A DNA stretch of 64,000 nucleotides from Flaveria trinervia (lineage: Eukaryota; Streptophyta; Magnoliopsida; Asterales; Asteraceae), in NCBI GenBank assembly GCA_025506515.1, contig CM046447.1, positions 88,663,498 to 88,727,497 on the forward strand. The letters run 5' to 3'. Both the position numbers and the translations under genes were made by a program. The notes beneath the pieces were generated by a model, which had not been told where the DNA came from, did not search any database, and was given only the letters and a program-made list of their open reading frames with translations. Below are positions 45,991 to 58,419 of the stretch, in pieces (position 1 is the stretch's first letter; each line of letters opens with the position of its first letter).

Positions 45991-46160
45991 GGACCATGCT
46001 AATGGACCATTCGCATGAATACTTCATGCTAATGGACCATTCGCATTAATACTTCATGCTAATGGACCATTCGCATGAATACTTCATGCTAATGGACCAT
46101 TCGCATGAATACTTCATGCTAATGGACCATTCGCATGAATACTTCATGCTAATGGACCAG
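45991..46160 (+). repeat. 30-bp tandem array, about 5.7 units
   Basis: The unit ACTTCATGCTAATGGACCAT plus TCGCATGAAT repeats almost perfectly (46021-46140 holds four exact-length units with one substitution). It sits exactly at the S1/S2 junction. The same core in inverse orientation (TCCATTAGCATGGTCCAGTC) occurs at 63890-64000. Confidence 0.92.
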
Positions 46161-46565
46161 TCACACGACTGAACCAGGAGACTGGATCAGCCTCACGATT
46201 GAGACATGAGATTGGCTCAGCCGCACGACTGAACCTTCAGTCGTGCATATGGATTAATCATATGATTCAGTCATATGATTGACAAAACCTAACCTAAAAA
46301 TACCACCTAATTCGTGGAAAAACATAACACTTCAAGAATTTCGACTCATATTCGTACCCTAGCCGTCCAGAGACTTCAGATAGCCTATTCCAACTTCATA
46401 GTTCGCAGTTGATCTTGTTCTACTCATTCTTAACGTTTCTGTAATCATTAGATTGATCTGAACTGTGTTCTCATTGATTGGATCGCCAATCAAATAGGAT
46501 TCCGCACTATTTGATCTGGTTTCACGCATTATCGGTTAGTACTTCGTACGTACACAGTCCTAACA
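45991..46565 (+). repeat. S2 5' LTR, 3' part
   Basis: It ends in CAGTCCTAACA, two bases before the primer-binding site at 46568. It contains the 30-bp array and then further inverted-repeat units up to 46285. The left LTR boundary is lost at the junction with S1. Confidence 0.8.
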
Positions 46566-46567
46566 AG

Positions 46568-46579
46568 TGGTATCAGAGC
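46568..46579 (+). other. S2 primer-binding site, initiator tRNA-Met type
   Basis: TGGTATCAGAGC lies two bases after the LTR end CCTAACA. Confidence 0.93.
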
Positions 46580-46789
46580 TATGGCTCCTGATTTTGCGTG
46601 TGATTCGATTAGTTTTGGTGTAAAAATCACGTTTTTCATTCAAAAGAGTCACCTTTTTATGAGTAAAGCAGTGTTTTCGACGTCTCCAAGTCTAAAAGTT
46701 TATGTTTTTCGGCATACGGAAGATTAGGGTTCTTGAAAAATCGTGTTTTTGTGTCAGTGTCAAAAACCTTCGAATTTTCGAACAGCAGC

Positions 46790-47010
46790 CTTCAGACGCA
46801 CGATTGGCTCAATCGCACGACTGAACTCAATCGCACCTCCCATTCGTACGATTGAACTCAGTCGCTCACTCATTCGTACTACTGAACAACCCCATTCGCT
46901 TGTCTCCAATCGCACACTCCATACGTACGGCTGAATCCAATCGCAGAATTGAATTCATTCGCACCCTTCATACGCACGATTGACTCATTCGCACATGTTC
47001 CATTTGCACA
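46790..47010. repeat. CpG-rich inverted-repeat array in S2 leader
   Basis: About ten units such as CAATCGCACGACTGAA and CATTCGTACGATTGAA lie between primer-binding site and gag. Confidence 0.75.
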
Positions 47011-47116
47011 AGTGAATTAGTTGAGTTCTATAATTCAAAGTTTAAAGAGATGGAAGATTAGTTCTCTGCGTTTACTGCCGGTAGGGACTCACGGATACAG
47101 AACCTTTTGCTTCTGG

Positions 47117-49500
47117 AAACGAAATTGAAAATCACAATAAACCACCTAAACTTATAACGTTTGATGATTACCCACAATGGAAGAAGCGTTTCGAGATCTA
47201 TCTTAATGGAGTTGATCGCAACCTTTAGGAATCTATTGAGACAGGTTATAGTATGTCGGTTGGTGTTGATGGTGTTAAATTAACCTTGGGAGGTATGACT
47301 GACAGCCAAAAGGGGAAGTATAATGCTGAAAGAAAGTGTATGCCCTGTTGACTCAGTCGATACCATAAGACATATTCCATCAATTTTCTGAGAACAAAAG
47401 GCAAAAAAGTTATAGGATACTTTGGAGAAACGATATGACGGGAATGCAACGTTGAAAGCTCTAAAGGCAAAGGCTCTGAAGAAGGAGTTTGATAACTTCT
47501 CCTCGATGGGGAAAGAAAGCTTGGATGATGTTATAGACAGGTTCTACCATCTAATGAGTGAGTTGCACAATCATGGGGTGTCAACGTCAATGGAAGATAA
47601 GGTATCAAGCTTTGCTGATGGTTTGCTAGAGAAGTGGGACTCGTTTGTGTCTAACTTGAGACAGAACAATATACCGGCAAAATTAGACATAAACGACCTC
47701 ATCCTGAAATTGAGGGAGGAGGAATTGAGGATAAAGTACAGGTCACAGAAAGGATCCTATGACCCGAATCCTTCACTTTATAACTCCTCTCCCACTCCAA
47801 CCAGTTCAGGAGCACCCCTTCAAACAACATTTGTATCTAGTTTAGCCGCTCCTTCCCAATCCACCGCTTCAGGACCAGAAATGTCAGGGTCATCCACTAC
47901 CCAATATATAGTGCCTGAAACCAACACTACAAAGTTGAAGACCGAGAATCTCGGTAATATCACGGTGGAATTAGCAAAGGAGCATATGGACCTTCTAGCA
48001 GCAGTTGTTCATTCTTATGATGGTCTAGTTGCAAGGAAAATTGGTAATTGCCATCTGGCCGATGAAGACTACGAGCAGGTGGATGAAAATGAACTAGAGA
48101 GAATGGATATTATGTGGGCTTTGGCGAGTGCTGTCCAAAGAGCTAAAAAGTTTGTAAAGAAGACTGGACATAACTTGATAGCCACAAAAGACACTACCTT
48201 TGGTTTTGACAAAACCAAAGTTACTTGCTTTAACTGTGGAGAAAAGGGGCATTTCAAACGTGAATGTGTAAAGCCCAAGAAGATAGGTAATGGGAATCTA
48301 TTCTCATCCTTCAACCATTAAGAGAAATCCACGAGTGGAGCTACCTTGTCAAGCAAAGACACAAAGACCTTGACTGCTCAAGGTGGCGAAGGATAGGATT
48401 GGACCTTTAGTTTTGTGCCTCCAGGTGAATCGAACATTGCCAATGTCGAGGGTTTGGATGATGAATCTGCAAGTGAAGGTGAAATAGCAGTTGAACTAGT
48501 AATGTTAGATAACGAAGATACTGCGAATATGGTCGATCACCTGATTGAAGAAGAGCTCAGAACGACATGTTCAGAATCACCAGCACCCGAACAGTCAAAC
48601 TCTGCTATGATGGTTGATTCAATCGAGTCTTCACAGGTAAGTACCAAAGACCAACTCTTTGAAAGTCATGCTTGTAATGAATGTAATAAATTTAGAGAAA
48701 GCATTGATTTAAAATTTGCTAGGTTATTAGACCACAGTGATAGCTTAGTAAATGACTTACAACTATGCACATAAGCTAATCGGATTTTAAAACAAAATGA
48801 GCACATATATAAAGATAAAATATAACTTTTAAATAAACTACTAAGGGAAACCGAGGTTGTTGCTTTTAATCAAGCCAATGACATAAAGTTCTACTTAAAC
48901 TCCCCGGAAGAAACTAAGAAAGAAAAGGCAGTTTTAGAAGTCGAAGTCAACTCATTAAAACAAAAATTACACAGTTGGACAAGTTCATCTCACATAGTTC
49001 AACACTCAGTGAAAGAACGAAATAACGGGAAGGGGTTGGGTTACAAAGTGGTTCCACCACCACATGAGATCTTGTTAAATGCTAAATGTAGACCATTAAA
49101 TAACAATCCAATCAAGGATCATGTGGCGTCCACTCCTCTAGTTAGTGATCCGGATTCCATGGGTAAACCAGTGGAAACTGTCACTAAACAGAAGGAGACT
49201 ACTTTATAATCTAAAGGTAAGATGCCTATTGTATATTTGGATGAACAAATTGAAAAGATTAGTGTAAAGTCAGGTTCAAACATGTCTATTTCTGAACCCA
49301 AAATGACCAATTCAGTTAACCAACCATGTGGTCCACGTCAAAGTCCAAATAAACAAAAGGTTAAAGATGTTAAAAACATTCAAACAATGAATTTTTTTAA
49401 AGAAGTAAAAACATCTAAACAAGAAGTGTCCAAACCCAACCAGACTAAAGTCACACATGTACCTCACACTTCCCCACAGAAATAGATCCATCAACATGTA
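47117..49500 (+). pseudogene. S2 gag (broken)
   Basis: It starts with capsid text KLITFDDYPQWKKRFEIYLN near 47148. The main open frame 47422-48321 holds the UBN2-like capsid (FYHLMSELHNHGV, LLEKWDSFVSNLR) and the knuckle CFNCGEKGHFKREC at 48225-48266. Polar frames 48415-48774 and 49009-49485 follow, and a second degenerate knuckle CYSYGKRGHIASNC is near 49510-49552. Stops lie near 47229, 48319 and 48393. Confidence 0.85.
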
Positions 49501-49879
49501 GAAGGAAATCTTGCTATAGTTATGGAAAGAGAGGACACATCGCTTCTAATTGTTCTTACTAGCAGACACCTAGAAAGAAAACAAAACTTTATAATACTAA
49601 ACGAAAAGGAGTTCTATTACTCCATCAAAGAGAATAAATGAACGTAAAGTTCAAACCGTAAGCCAGTCGTCTGTTTATCACAAACAGGCCTTACACAAGA
49701 CTGGATTATGGAAAAAATGTCAAGTCTAGTGTCTGATAATGAGAACAAGAAGAAGAATTATATGCCCTCACCCTCAAATGGACAGTGGATTGAGTTCATG
49801 ATATGTGTTTCCTCTGGGTCACCCAAGCCAGTTAAAGCTTGGGTCCAAAACCTAAACTAATAATTTCCTCTGAATGTGT

Positions 49880-50137
49880 AGGGTGTCTGTTACAGTGGTG
49901 TCTAGGCACATGACCGGGAACCTGTCACTTCTTTCAAATGTCAAACAAATTAAAGGGGTACATGTCCCATTTGCTGGAAATAAAGGAGGATACATAACCA
50001 CTAAAGGCAAAGTGGGAAACTAGAAAGTCAAGTTTGATAAGGTAAACTATGTTCAGCAATTACAAAATAACTTACTTTCTGTATCCCAGATTTATGACAA
50101 AGGATTCAAGGTTGTTTTTCACAACAAGAAGTGCAAT
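49880..50137 (+). pseudogene. S2 protease, active-site Asp deleted
   Basis: The frame reads VTVVSRHMTGNLSLLSNVKQ where S1 has DSGASRHMTG. About 30 bp present in S1 are missing right before this point, removing the catalytic Asp-Ser. This alone would block polyprotein processing. Confidence 0.78.
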
Positions 50138-51130
50138 GTGTTGAAGAAGGATTACATTATCCCAGAGGACCAAATTCTAATGACAGGTTCAAGATATAAT
50201 GACTTATATGTCTTGGATCTGTCAAAGGTCTCCATAACCGATCATCAAGTTCAATGCTTCTTGTTAAAGGCAACTGAGAGAGACTCGATCTCCTGGCATA
50301 GGAGAATGGGACACATAAATCCACGGAAGATGAATCATCTTATTCAAAATGATTTAGTAAATGGAGTTAATGTTAAGAATTTCCAACCTCCGAATTTTTG
50401 TGTAGCGTGTAAGAAAGGCAAATAGACCAAGAAGTCTCACAAGGCAAAGAAAGTAAACTCTATTTAATTGCCTCTCGAACTTCTACACATGGATCTGTTT
50501 GGTCCTGTGAGCACCAAAAGCATTGCGGGTGATTTGTACTATTATGTAGTCACTGATGACTACTCCAGATTCTCTTAGGTAATGTTTCTAAAATCCAAAT
50601 CAGAGACATTTGAATCATTCAAACAGCTGGTGACCACTTTGGAATCTCTCTACAAGTTGAAAGTACGTCAGATTCGCTCAGACAACGGAACGGAATTCAA
50701 GAACCAGTGGATGGAGGCATTTTGCAAACAGAAATGAATTGTACATCAGTTCACATCTACCTATACTCCATAAATGAATGGGGTTGCTGAACGAAAGAAC
50801 AGGAGCTTGATTGAGATAGCACGAACAATGCTAGCAGACTCGAAACTACCCATCCAATTTTGGAATGAGGAAGTTGCCGATGCATGTTACACCCTAAATC
50901 GAGTCTTGGTAGTTAAACGTCAAGGTAAAACGTGTTACGAGTTGCTCTAGTGACGTAAACCTAATCTAGAGTACCTCAAACCCTTTGGCGCACCATGTAC
51001 GTTGCTGAAGAAAGATCAGTCAGTGAAGTTCAATGAAAAGGCTGAAGAAGGAATTTTTCTAGGATACAACATACCGAATAAGAGAGTTTATAACAACTCA
51101 ATGGGTCAAGTAGAATTGTGGTGAAATGTT
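50138..51130 (+). pseudogene. S2 integrase
   Basis: KDYIIPEDQILM, DSISWHRRMGHINPRKMNHL and CVACKKGK (zinc-binding) come first, then HMDLFGPVSTKSIAGD and DDYSRFS. RQIRSDNGTEFKNQWMEAF and MNGVAERKNRSLIEIARTML complete the DDE core. In-frame stops near 50425, 50465, 50577, 50736, 50773 and 50950 break it. Confidence 0.87.
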
Positions 51131-51639
51131 GATGTTAAGAGATACACCACCCCCCTACTGGAAAAGGACCCTCATTTTTCTTTGATTATGATGGATTCTT
51201 TAAGTCCTTCAACATCCTTCTCTCCCCTCCTGATGATGAGTAATCACCAAAATGATGTACGATGTCTTAAACACACCGTCACTAGACTCGACAACATCAG
51301 GTTCACAAGGTGAATCTTCTAGCCATTCAGGGGGAGTATTGGAGGTAAGTGAATCTTCCTCTGACGATAAGATGTGGATGATGTTCAGGTGGATCAGGAG
51401 GAACAAGTTCCTGCTACTGCAAGTACACAAGCGTCAGATGTTGATGTCTCTAACACTTTGGAACCTCGTACTCCAACGGCTACAGATACTGAACCAGGAA
51501 TTCAAAATCTGGATCAGGAAGTAGTCATAGGGAATGTACAATCGGGAGTACAAACAAGAAATCAGATATACTCAGCTAATTATGCCACAGTCATGGAAAA
51601 AGGTTATTTTCATGACGGTGCTTATCGATGTTTTGTGTC

Positions 51640-52570
51640 TTAATTTGAGCCAAAATATGTAAGTGACACCTTAAACGATGGGGCATGGGTGAGTGCCATG
51701 CAAGAAGAACTTCTTCAATTCAAGAAGTTAGGAGTATGGACACCGGTGGATAGACCAAAAGGTGCTAAGGTCATTGGCACTAAATGGGTCTTGAAATGCA
51801 AGAAAGATGACCAAGGGGTCATAATCAGAAACAAGGCTCGACTTGTAGTTCAAGGATTTTGACAAGTCAAAGGCATTGCTTACAATGAAGTGTTTGCACC
51901 TCTGGCGAGAATGGAAGCAATCCATATCTTCCTAGCCTATGCATCTTATATGAAGATTAAATTTTATCAACTAGATGTGAAGAGTGCATTCCTTCATGGT
52001 GAAATCCGAGAGACAATGTATGTCAGTCAACCCGAAGGATTTGAGGGTCCTTATCATTGGGACTGAGTATACAAGCTGGATAAGGCTCTCTACGGGCTCT
52101 ACCAAGCCCCAAGAGCATGGTATGAGAAGCTCTCGACTCATCCTGTGAACACGGATTTCGCAGAGGAGTGAGTGATTGTACACTGTTCATCACAAAAAAA
52201 GATGGTGACTTACTCCTAGTTCAGACTTATGTTGATGACATAATCTTCGGTTCCAAAACGAAGAATTATGTAAAGAATTTGAAGAAGTAATGAAAGGTGC
52301 ATTTGAGATGAGTGCCATGGGAGAAATGAAGTTCTTTCTTGGTTTACAGGTGAATCAGACACCAAAGGGAATATTTCTACATCAGACCAAGTATGTAGGC
52401 GATATCCTCAGTCGGTTCGATATGGAGAATGCTTCGACAGCTGGGACTCCACTTGCTACAAACCACGATGTGGCACCCGACGAAAATGGTGATCTGGTGG
52501 ATGCCACCATGTACCGAGGAATGATCGGATCCCTATTGTACCTGATATCATGTACGTGACGTGTCTCTAC
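51640..52570 (+). pseudogene. S2 reverse transcriptase
   Basis: The blocks GTKWVLKCKKDDQG, ARLVVQGF, YQLDVKSAFLHGEI, LYGLYQAPRAWYEKLS and TYVDDIIFGSK (catalytic, about 52229-52260) are in near alignment with S1. MGEMKFFLGLQVNQTPKGIF follows at 52317. Several stops. Confidence 0.87.
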
Positions 52571-53090
52571 TCCAGATATTAGGCAAAACTGAAAGTCAAC
52601 CATCTCATAGGAGTTAAATGGATTTTCTGTTATCTGAAGGGTACTCCAACACTCGGGTTGTGGTATCCTCATGACGATGACTTTGAGCTTACAGCGTATA
52701 GTGACTCGGATTACGGTGGTTGCAAAATGAACTACAAGTCAACGTCTGCAGGATGTCAATTTTTTGGAAGAAGATTAGTCACCTGACAGTGTAAGAAGCA
52801 GACATCGGTTGCTCTGTCAACTTGTGAAGCTGAATACGTTGTTGCTGCAAGTTGCTGTTCGCAGATCATTTGGATTCAACAGCAAATGTGGGACTATGGT
52901 TTGTAATTCTCTAACACTCCTATTTATGTTGATAATTCTGCTGCTGTAGCCGTAACAAAAAATCCAGTCCAACATCCTAAAACTAAACACATCGGCATTA
53001 AGTATCACTTTATACGTGATTGTTTTGAAAAGCATTTAATCGATGTCGTTAAAATAAATACGGATTTTCAACACACCGACCTCTAACAAA
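52571..53090 (+). pseudogene. S2 RNase H
   Basis: YSDSDYGGCKMNYKSTS (near 52700), VALSTCEAEYVVAASCCSQI and HPKTKHIGIKYHFIRDC match S1. A stop replaces Trp near 52787. Confidence 0.85.
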
Positions 53091-53280
53091 AGCATTTGAT
53101 AAACCAAGATTTTATATCTATTAGAGGTTAATAGCGTGAACAAGAAAAGTGATGTGATCACAGAGGATGAAAATGCTTAGTCCGGACTTTTTTTATTTTT
53201 ATTTCCGTTATTTTTCTTATTTTATCTTCCTGTTTTTATAAAATCCAAAAACTCAAAAAATATTTTCGATTTTAGAATTT

Positions 53281-53293
53281 TAGGGGGAGAATA
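53281..53293 (+). other. S2 polypurine-like motif
   Basis: TAGGGGGAGAATA is followed by TGTTAGATTAG, an LTR-like start. Its S1 equivalent is conserved. Sireviruses are known to carry several such tracts between pol and the 3' LTR, so this need not be the functional one. Confidence 0.6.
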
Positions 53294-54755
53294 TGTTAGA
53301 TTAGTATTAAATTAGTCATTTTATTTAATTACTTAAAAAACGAGGGAGAAGGACAACTTAGCTAAAAGGAAAGAAATCAAATCTGTGATACTGATTCAAC
53401 GTATTTGGAAAATGATACTACACAGGGAACATATTATTTGGGACTTCAAAAGTTTAACTGATTAAGATGCAAAATTTAAAGTTTAAGTCTGAATAGTCTA
53501 AGCAAAAGAAAAGGAAAAATGATAGTAAAACTTGTAGGCTACCATGGTAACATAGAAAAAGTAGACCTAGAGGCTGCTAGTTAATTATATGAGGTGTTAG
53601 TAGATTCAACATAATAGATAAATAGACCTCATTGGTGGTTTCAAGCTCAAACTAAGTTGTTCAACTAGCTGTGGGTTCCCATCTTATCCCTGGTTAACAC
53701 AATCAACACTGTTCCAATAAAGGGTGAAGAGCAAAAAAAAATGCCACATATGTGTGCGGACGACCATAAAATATGAGCAAAGCACATGAAAAATGCAAAA
53801 CGCAATCAAGCTAATAACTTATGTTGTTGATGCGATATGTGCAAAAAGAAAATAATTGCTCAAACAAGAAGATAGGTTGTGTGCCTCTCTGCTGTGTGGT
53901 TGCACTGACCTGAGGATAAGCATAGCCTAAATATTCTAGAATTCAATGTTGTTTGCACCTCTCTGTTATGCGATGGCATTGACCTGAGGCTTGGCATCTC
54001 TATGAAAGCTCTTAGAATAGCTTTTTCTTGAAATATATCCGTAGACCACTCAAAAATCTCCTGAGGAACATTGATTACCATATAAGCGTGAGATCCACAA
54101 ATACTTGTTGAAATAAATAAACCTTAAATCATCACCAATGTGTGTCAAAAATCTGTATATGGATTTAAGAGGACAAGTATACTGACAATCATCGTGAGCT
54201 GCAGTTCTTGAAAGTCAAAATCATTGTGTGCATATTGTGGCTCTAGTATGATTTCCTAAAACTACTATTGACTATCAGTGAAAACAAGGATCTAGCATTA
54301 ATATTGTTTATTAAAATGTCCCAAGTGATTCTGATATACCTGTATGATTCCACAATGAATCGTACCAGAAATGATAAACTAGAATTGAAGTTGTGCTGTC
54401 CAGGAAGTAAAATCGATTAGAATTACTCTAATAGGTTTAAAATCCATCTCAAATCAAAAATACGAAAATATATCTTAATTTTGTTTTTTAAAATTTTCTA
54501 GTTACTTTATTTATTAATTTTATTCATTTAGTTGGTAAAAGTCGGACTAGGCATCGGAATTCAATCTATGAAACACTCAATTAAAAGAGGTCACATCTGA
54601 GGTGACCAATCGGATTTAAGTAAAAGGACCACGTCTGAGGTGATCAACAGTTTTTCAAATTAAAAAGGTCATTTCTGAGATGATCATCGCTCATAACATT
54701 TTGTTTGTAGTTAAAAGGCTAAGTGTTTGAAAGGTCATAAGGTGAAACCCATAAG

Positions 54756-54975
54756 TATGGACCAGTCGCATGATTGGATCATACATATGACCCCAATTGC
54801 ATGACTGAATCACACGTATGGATCAGACGTATGATTAGACCATAAGCATGGATCAATCCATACGATTGGATCACCAGAATGAATCAATTGTACGAATGGA
54901 GGTGACCGAATGAGTCAGTCGCGCGACTGAAACCTCAGTCGCATGAATCAAGAGTGCGAATAGGTTCAGTCGCAC
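54756..54975. repeat. CpG-rich inverted-repeat array upstream of TATA (S2)
   Basis: About ten units such as CAGTCGCATGATTGGA, CAGTCGCGCGACTGAA and CAGTCGCACGACTAAA end 19 bp before the TATA-like box. Confidence 0.78.
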
Positions 54976-54993
54976 GACTAAAGGAAAACCTAG

Positions 54994-55001
54994 TATAAAT
55001 A
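54994..55001 (+). promoter_or_regulatory. TATA-like box, S2 3' region
   Basis: TATAAATA is followed by GAGGGGAGTCGGTCGCA. Box and downstream context are conserved in S1. It lies about 650 bp before the ATG of the 3' ORF. Confidence 0.6.
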
Positions 55002-55364
55002 GAGGGGAGTCGGTCGCAAATACTCATCACCCCTAAATCGCATCCGTGATTTAGCTTCCTGTTTGTGACACTAACAATTACACTTTGTTTCTACAAGTAA
55101 TGTGAGACTAAAATCGACCTAAATGCTCAGTTTAATCAAGCCCTAATGACCTAATTGGGTGAAAAATAAACCGAGACAAAACCTTCAAAATAAACCGAGA
55201 CAAAACCTTCAAAATAAACCACTAACATGGACTTAATCATTGATCTATTTAGTACTAAGTGTTATTTTGATTGATTGCGAGTTAAATGAGTCTAATTTAA
55301 ACGTTTAACATCAAGTATAGACCAAGAACTGATTCTACAGTACCGTACAGAGACTGATGCGAAT

Positions 55365-55570
55365 GGACACAATAATGAACTTCAATCGCACGATTGAAAT
55401 GGGCGAATGACTCAATCACACGAATGAACCATGCATATGAATTCAGTCGCACGACTGGTTCAACCGCATAGAACTGCATACGACTCAGCTAAGTCGCAGG
55501 CTCATTCGCACGACTGAGCTCATTCGCACAACTAAGACTCAGTCGCACTGTCCATTTGCATGACAGAACA
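55365..55570. repeat. CpG-rich inverted-repeat array downstream of TATA (S2)
   Basis: About nine units such as CAATCGCACGATTGAA, CAGTCGCACGACTGG and CATTCGCACGACTGAG fill the presumed leader of the 3' ORF. Confidence 0.75.
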
Positions 55571-55649
55571 AAATGATTCAAGTCCATTAAATTCAAATGT
55601 CACTCACTTACACAAACTCTAACGTTTATTTATCTTGTGTAACAGAAAC

Positions 55650-56650
55650 ATGGTGAGTAGATGGACTATGAGCACAAAGCATAACCTCTGTGCGCATCTT
55701 GATGTCACCTCCCAGAATGCTTCTGATTTTGCTGGGATTATTGCCTTCCTACAGAGATCGAGGATCTTCAAGGCCATATCTACCCCGTGCACACCATATC
55801 GATCGATTCAGCAGGGTTTCTGGGAAAGCACTATAGTAGACAGGTCTGCTGAACCGCATCGTATTTGGAGTTCCATATTTGGTGAGGAGATTGAGATCAG
55901 CGAGGAAGATCTGAGGAGAGTTTTAGAGTTGGGTGATGATGGTGACTGCCCAACTAGACTGCATCCACTTACAGTTTGAGGTTGTTTTCTCAGGGCCAAG
56001 TACGTTAGGGACATTAATGTAGGTGTGCTCAACAAGAGCAACCTGTGCCCCCAGTTCAAGTACTTGGCCCATGTGCTGCTCAAGTGCATAGCCTTGAGGA
56101 AGGGAGGCTTTGACAAGATGTCTGATTAGATCCAAAACGCTTATATGGATCTAGTACTGAATCATCCATTCAGTTTCTCACTGATGATCTTCACTTACTA
56201 GGTCGAGAATATAGAGGCCAAAGATAAGGAAGGCTTCTGCATGTACCCCTGATTCCTTCAGATGATTATAGACTAGAAGCTTCCTTTGTTTCCCAAGGAG
56301 AGTGAGGATATAGTTACACTTGAGGTAATGGATGACACCACCCTTTGGAGAATGAAGGTATACCGGGGCAAGCAGGTGAAGCCCTCGGTAAGGAGACTGT
56401 TTGGGCATCTGGACCGGGAGGATTATGTGGCACCAGCTAGGAAGAAGTGGTGTCACGATGATAGTGACTCAGATTCTGAGCCTATTGCTCTACCCACTGA
56501 TGACTCTGACGATGATGACCACGGTGATGGTCAAGGAGGTGAGGGTCTGGGTTGATCCGATCCGGCTCCAATCTACCCCGACTTCCAGCTGGATAAGGAG
56601 GAGGAGTTGGACGAGGAGCCAATAGCCACTGAGAGAGGGCTCAGGGCAAC
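55650..56650 (+). pseudogene. S2 3' ORF (extra/env-like position), first part
   Basis: The ATG at 55650 opens MVSRWTMSTKHN and runs to 55979. After in-frame stops the text continues (QFKYLAHVLLKCIALRKGGF near 56060, KVYRGKQVKPSVRRLFGHL near 56350) into a strongly acidic stretch (DDSDSDSEPIALPTDDSDDD, 56455-56525). The position after pol recalls the env-like ORF of Sireviruses. No signal peptide or membrane segment was seen, so env is a positional label only. I recall similar copia-linked ORFs in Asteraceae genomes, unverified. Confidence 0.6.
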
Positions 56651-56660
56651 GCAGGATCGT

Positions 56661-57446
56661 TGAAGGGTGTAAGTTACAACACAACAACACAAAGAGGAGA
56701 TTAACTAAACTTTGATTAAACAGTAAACTGGATTAACCAAGTTGAGATACTAAGAACACAAGTAATGCAAGAGACAGAACACAAAGAACACAAGTGTATG
56801 GTTTTCAAGAATGCAGTATAATGCTTTCTCTATGTTCTATTACAAGTGTTACAAAGCATATTTGAAAGATACAAGAACATGAGATACTTATACTACATCC
56901 TACAGCCGGCTATTCTTTGAAAGCCAGCTGGATACAATTGACTAGACACAAACAAAATCAATTGTAGAGTCAAAAGGCAGATTTCCTTTTGACTTGTGAC
57001 TATGACATACCATAGCTCACATCCTTATCTATTACAAAAAGGATAAAGTACATAAAGTAGAAAGTTACAGACACAAGACCTCAATGTACAGTTACCAAAA
57101 GCATGGACCTTTTCACCAACTCATGTAAGTTGGTGACTTGCAGAGATGCAGCGGAAAGGTGTCCAGCTTATGGAATAGTACATCAGATAAAGCATGTTAC
57201 TAAATGTCTTCAGAAGAAATCTGTCTTCATGAACTTGAAGCTTCGGAAGACTTTGTCTCTGAGGCTTCGGAAGACTTCATGTTTGGCTTCGGAAGATATT
57301 GGTCTTGGCTTCGGAAGGTTTCACACTTAGAGTATTTTCTGTTTCATGTGTGAAACTTCCTAAGCTTCTTCTTTAATGCACTTGTGCAGCATGCAGGATA
57401 GACTTAAGATGTTTAGGTTGCATCAGGCTCTTCATAAATCTCTACA
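56661..57446 (-). repeat. Left LTR of palindrome
   Basis: On the minus strand it runs from TGTAGAGATTTATGAAG (57446), just after the tract AGGGGGAGTT, to CACCCTTCA at 56661. It is the mirror copy of 59422-60206. Confidence 0.8.
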
Positions 57447-57487
57447 AACTCCCCCTAGGCTGATGCTACCAAAACACTTACAAGACT

Positions 57488-58260
57488 TCAGATATCAACA
57501 GTCCTCATTAGGATGATCACCAATCCTTTCTTCATAAGGTGATCAGGATCCTTCAGACTGTCAAAGTGTCTTCTCATATCAAAGAGGTCATGCAGAGGCA
57601 ACTGAAACATATCTTGCCATGTGTAAGTGTCTTCAATGCCTTGATCTCTAATGACATGCCATCTTTCAGATTTGTGGTGTATGTCCAAGACAAGATGGGT
57701 CTTCCTAATGCTAGAGGAGCTGTTTGAATTGGAGTTGATGTAGCATCCTCTAGCTGCACAATCTCAAGATGTTTTGGCTCATCCTGGGATTTAGAAGAGG
57801 GTGCAGTCTTCTTCTTTTTTGGCTTTGGTTTAGAAGCCATCCTCTTCTTTCTTTTTCCAGATTTTAACTAAGAAGACTGGCTCGCAGCACCAAATTGATC
57901 TTCACTATCTTTATCAGTTGGGACTTCCTCTCTCTCAGGCTCAAAAGGAGAGGGAGGTTGACCCTGCTGTGGATCAAAATATGAAGCTTGCTGAGTTTCA
58001 GCAGAAGGTCCAGTTATGTTGTCTCTGGTTGTTCAACCTTAACCTCCACTTCAGGTGGGGCTTGACTTGGAGTGGAGTGTAAGTTATGAGCTCTCCACTT
58101 TTGATCTTCTGCTTGATCACCCTAATATGCTCATCCATAGTGGATAGAGACATGGGGCCAAGTCTCCTTCCGGAGAATCCAAATAGCTTCAAGAAGCTCA
58201 TCATCCTCTGCCTGCCAGCAGACTTTTTCATGCTCTTTTGGATGATGCTCTTGATATTGC
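57488..58260 (-). pseudogene. Left-arm ORF remnant
   Basis: Frames at 58231-57998 and 57840-57574 read MKKSAGRQRMMSFLKLFGFS, STMDEHIRVIKQKIKSGEL, MASKPKPKKKKTAPSSKSQ and GRPILSWTYTTN, in the same order as the right arm. It is a basic, Lys-rich C-terminal part of a retroelement 3' ORF. Function unknown. Confidence 0.65.
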
Positions 58261-58419
58261 AGCTTCTTCCCTGAGTTTCTTCTTAGTTGTCTTTATGTCC
58301 TTGATTATCTCAAGTTCAAGCTGTTTTAAATACTCTTATGTTATTTGTTAAGCTCTGAGAAAGATCCTGTAAGTTGATTAAGCTAGGATGTAGCTGCATG
58401 GTAAAGTTGGGATCATTAT

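Larger units (their letters stand above)
53294..55649 (+). other. S2 3' non-coding region with arrays and TATA
   Basis: It is non-coding and conserved with S1 35499-37760. It contains two CpG-rich inverted-repeat arrays (54756-54975 and 55365-55570), a TATA-like box (54994) and a 24-bp tandem duplication (about 55163-55212, unit ATAAACCGAGACAAAACCTT...). It could be an LTR or an internal promoter region upstream of the 3' ORF. Confidence 0.6.

Noticed and set aside
45991..46160. Regular 30-bp repeats resembling a CRISPR array
   Set aside because: Units are contiguous with no unique spacers, and the region is plant retrotransposon DNA. It is a minisatellite.
53294..55649. A definite S2 3' LTR
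   Set aside because: It has an LTR-like start and TATA, but no matching copy at the S2 5' end (45991-46565 is different) and no clear end, so it is listed only as a non-coding region.
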